DNA of 9,009 nucleotides from Propionibacteriaceae bacterium (GTDB lineage: Bacteria > Actinomycetota > Actinomycetes > Propionibacteriales > Propionibacteriaceae). Shown here in pieces: positions 7,601-9,009 of this stretch. Location of the stretch: positions 22,352-31,360 of the forward strand of contig JAUMYR010000020.1 in assembly GCA_030528545.1 (NCBI GenBank), in the 5' to 3' direction. The notes under the pieces are model-generated. The model searched no databases, was not told the DNA's origin, and worked only from the letters and a program-made list of their open reading frames with translations. Position 1 is the first letter of the stretch, and the number at the start of each line of letters is the position of its first letter. The position numbers and the translations under genes were made by a program.

Positions 7601-9009
7601 GGTCCAGTGTGGCATCGAAGGCCGAGCGCGGCAGTTTCGAGAAGGGCGCCGACCGGCGGACCGCGTCGAACCACTCTTCGACGTTCAGGGTCGCGACGCT
7701 GGCCGCGGCGACGGTCTGTTGAGCCAGCACATCCAATGGGTTCGCCGGTATCGACAGGGGTTCGATCCGGCCCTCGCGCATCCTTTGCACGGTGATCGCG
7801 CAAGGCAAGATGTCTGCCCTGCGGTTTGGGAAGAAGACCCCGTGGCTGGCCACACCCACCTGGTGGCCCGCGCGGCCGACACGTTGCAGCCCGGAGGCGA
7901 CGCTGGGCGGAGCCTCCACCTGGATCACCAGGTCCACCGCACCCATGTCGATGCCGAGTTCGAGAGAACTGGTGGCCACCACGCAGCGCAGGCGTCCCGA
8001 TTTGAGGTCGTCCTCGATCTGGGCCCGATGCTGTTTGGAGACCGAACCGTGGTGGGCCCTGGCCAGGTCCGGCGATGCGCCGTGGGCGTCGCCGCTGGTG
8101 ATCTGCGCCGCCGGGGCGTGGGCGCGCTCAACCAGTTCGCCCATCCGCTCGGCATGGAGCTCGTTGAGCCGGGCAGTCAGCCGCTCGGCCGCCCGCCTGG
8201 AGTTGGCGAAGACCAGCGTCGAGGTGTTGGCCAGCACCAGGTCGAGCACCTGGGCCTCAATGAACGGCCAGACGCTGCCGGGCCGTTCGGGAGCTTCGGT
8301 GTCCCGGTTGATGGTGGGCAGGCTGGTCAGGTCGGGCACCGGCACCCGGATGGTGAGTTCCCAGGACTTCTCGGCAGGCGGACGCACGATGGTGACGGCC
8401 TGGCTGCCACCGAGGAAGCGGGCCACCTCCTCCGGGGGTTCCACGGTGGCCGACAGTCCGATCCGCTGCGCGGGCCGGGCGAGCAGCGCGTCCAGCCGTT
8501 CCAGGCTCAGCGCCAGGTGGGTTCCCCGTTTGGTTCCGGCCAGTGCGTGGATCTCGTCGACTATGACGGTCTCGACACCGGCGAGGGTGCCCGCGGCCTG
8601 GGAGGTGAGCAGCAAGTACAGCGATTCGGGCGTGGTGATGAGGATGTCGGGAGGGTGTGCGATCAGCGTCCGGCGCTGCTGGGGGGTGGTGTCGCCGGAG
8701 CGGACCCCGACGGAGGGGACGCTGCCGGGGCCGGCCTGGCCCGCCGCGTGGGCGATGCCGGTCAGCGGCGCCCGCAGGTTGCGTTCCACGTCGACGCCGA
8801 GGGCCTTGAGCGGGGAGATGTAGAGGACGCGGGTGCTCCCGGCCGATGGCCGGGCCTGGAAGCTATCGATCGCCCACAAGAAAGCGGCCAGAGTCTTGCC
8901 CGAGCCGGTGGGCGCGATCACCAGGGTGTGGCTGCCCTGGGAGATCGCCTCCCATGCGCTGACCTGGGCGGGCGTGGGCTGGGAGAAGACCGAAGTGAAC
9001 CAGGTGCGG
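4623..9009 (-). CDS. lhr: ATP-dependent DNA repair helicase Lhr (long form), 5' end outside the window
   Basis: Large SF2 helicase, a 3'-5' ssDNA translocase that unwinds duplexes with a 3' tail and prefers RNA:DNA hybrids in the mycobacterial enzyme. 1461 residues are visible, numbered from the codon at 9008. The frame is open to the edge, and residues 1-29 (with PTPAQVSAWEAI) fit the usual Lhr N-terminus, so the GTG at 8921 is an internal valine; roughly 20-40 residues are probably missing. Seen in order: Walker A APTGSGKT (32-39, K38), DEIH box (151-154), motif III SAT (186-188), GIDMG of motif V (D354), motif VI QRVGRAGH (375-382), then WRIEEI (W556) and PFWIGD (W581) of the Lhr core. The long C-terminal region (about 860-1461) includes FSPELSGPQWCD (near 1030), GRWSLLP (W1253) and FVEGLGAAQFG (near 1314). 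In M. smegmatis this region is related to AlkZ-type glycosylases, and E. coli Lhr has reported uracil glycosylase activity. No frameshift is seen. It is followed directly by nei. Confidence 0.96.
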   Translation of the reverse strand, partial: RTWFTSVFSQPTPAQVSAWEAISQGSHTLVIAPTGSGKTLAAFLWAIDSFQARPSAGSTRVLYISPLKALGVDVERNLRAPLTGIAHAAGQAGPGSVPSVGVRSGDTTPQQRRTLIAHPPDILITTPESLYLLLTSQAAGTLAGVETVIVDEIHALAGTKRGTHLALSLERLDALLARPAQRIGLSATVEPPEEVARFLGGSQAVTIVRPPAEKSWELTIRVPVPDLTSLPTINRDTEAPERPGSVWPFIEAQVLDLVLANTSTLVFANSRRAAERLTARLNELHAERMGELVERAHAPAAQITSGDAHGASPDLARAHHGSVSKQHRAQIEDDLKSGRLRCVVATSSLELGIDMGAVDLVIQVEAPPSVASGLQRVGRAGHQVGVASHGVFFPNRRADILPCAITVQRMREGRIEPLSIPANPLDVLAQQTVAAASVATLNVEEWFDAVRRSAPFSKLPRSAFDATLDLLAGRYPSSQFAELRPRIVWDRNAGTIAGRPGAQRLAVTSGGTIPDRGLFGVYLLGEGDGRRVGELDEEMVYESRIGDVFALGATSWRIEEITHDRVLVSPAYGQPARLPFWIGDSLGRPIELGRALGAFQRALAVSSPTTADAMLAEIGLDANARANALAYLAEQAEATGTVPSGTELVVERFTDELGDWRVVLHSPFGLAVHAPWALALGARLRERYGVDGAVMAADDGIVARVPMIDDDPPGTALFVFDPDEVIDVVTAEVGGSALFASRFRECAARALLLPRRDPGRRSPLWQQRLRASQLLDVARGYPEFPIILETVRECLHDVYDLPGLRQLLSGLVTGRIRLVEVTTPSPSPFAKTLLFGYIARYLYEQDAPLAERRTAALSLDVNLLSELLGRTDLRELLDTGVIAAVEAELQHLSPSRRLRGLEGAADLLRLLGPLSEADLSARMADRLDLQDLVRTGRAITVSVAGQRRLAAAEDASRLRDGLGVPVPAGLPAAFTEPVADPLGDLIGRHAATHGPFTAADAAGRLGLPLAVVTQTLERLASVHRVVAGEFSPELSGPQWCDARVLRRLRQRSLAALRAQIEPVDQRVLGRFLPAWQHVGSELRGVDGLAYALEQLAGAMAPASAWESLILPARVQDYQPAMLDELLASGEFLVAGGGQIAAADGWISFHIAQDAPLTLQRSDFEASPAQQELLDRLAGGGLFLRDLVSGPASNPSAELWALFWAGRVTNDTFAALRSLLGASSTHRRRAAPRARSTRLARLRPAAPLLPGGRWSLLPEPGDPTAAAHARAEYLLDRHGVVTRGAVRAEEAPGGFAAAYKVLAQMEERGQCRRGHFVEGLGAAQFGTPATIDLLRSHAEAASEPLAVTLAATDPANAYGAALEWPEAPGHRPGRRAGGLVVLVDGGLVLYLERGGKTILQFDDDPERLRLASSSLVGALRRARVPKLSAETVNGEPVLGTPLAAALLEAGFYASPRALRFRS
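4627..4630 (-). promoter_or_regulatory. nei ribosome binding site inside the end of lhr
   Basis: GGAG on the minus strand lies within the last lhr codons, 5 nt before the nei ATG (4621-4619). The lhr TGA (4625-4623) and the nei ATG are separated by one base. This arrangement favours re-initiation by ribosomes finishing lhr. Confidence 0.55.

Noticed and set aside
7792..8823. 343-residue open frame antisense to lhr helicase motifs
   Set aside because: It overlaps the conserved helicase motifs on the other strand, is Ser/Arg-rich as expected from reverse reading, and has no ribosome binding context that I trust.
8919..8921. GTG at 8921 as the start of lhr
   Set aside because: The frame continues to the window edge with a typical Lhr N-terminal sequence (PTPAQ...AWEAI), so this GTG is an internal Val just before the Walker A motif.

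Overview
This window is GC-rich DNA with strong third-position G/C bias. Its gene content points to a high-GC Gram-positive bacterium (Actinomycetota): a long Lhr helicase followed directly by a Nei-type DNA glycosylase, the same neighbour pair as lhr-nei in mycobacteria, and an aspartyl-tRNA synthetase with the residues of a non-discriminating enzyme. I cannot name the genus. No tRNA, rRNA, CRISPR array, insertion sequence or phage gene was found. It reads as ordinary chromosome, and I see no clear undescribed multi-gene system.

Layout. Positions 1-152 hold no gene I can defend. A 500-residue lipoprotein with a central OmpA-type peptidoglycan-binding domain lies on the minus strand (153-1655). 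A 208-bp divergent intergenic region (1656-1863) follows. It carries a perfect DnaA-box sequence, a probable aspS -10 element, a small leader hairpin and the aspS ribosome binding site. aspS runs on the plus strand (1864-3651) and ends in a strong hairpin terminator. A 178-bp convergent gap (3652-3829) separates it from the minus-strand repair operon and holds one speculative 39-codon ORF. The operon is lhr (4623 to beyond 9009; 5' end outside the window) followed by nei (3830-4621), with one base between the lhr stop and the nei start.

How the genes work together. Lhr and Nei are very probably co-transcribed and translationally coupled: a 3'-5' helicase and an oxidised-base glycosylase made from one message. 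The AspRS carries His31 and Gly81, the pair linked to charging both tRNA-Asp and tRNA-Asn. This predicts that the organism makes Asn-tRNA-Asn through the GatCAB amidotransferase. The lipoprotein probably tethers the outer face of the cytoplasmic membrane to peptidoglycan. It has no evident functional link to aspS beyond the shared divergent promoter region.
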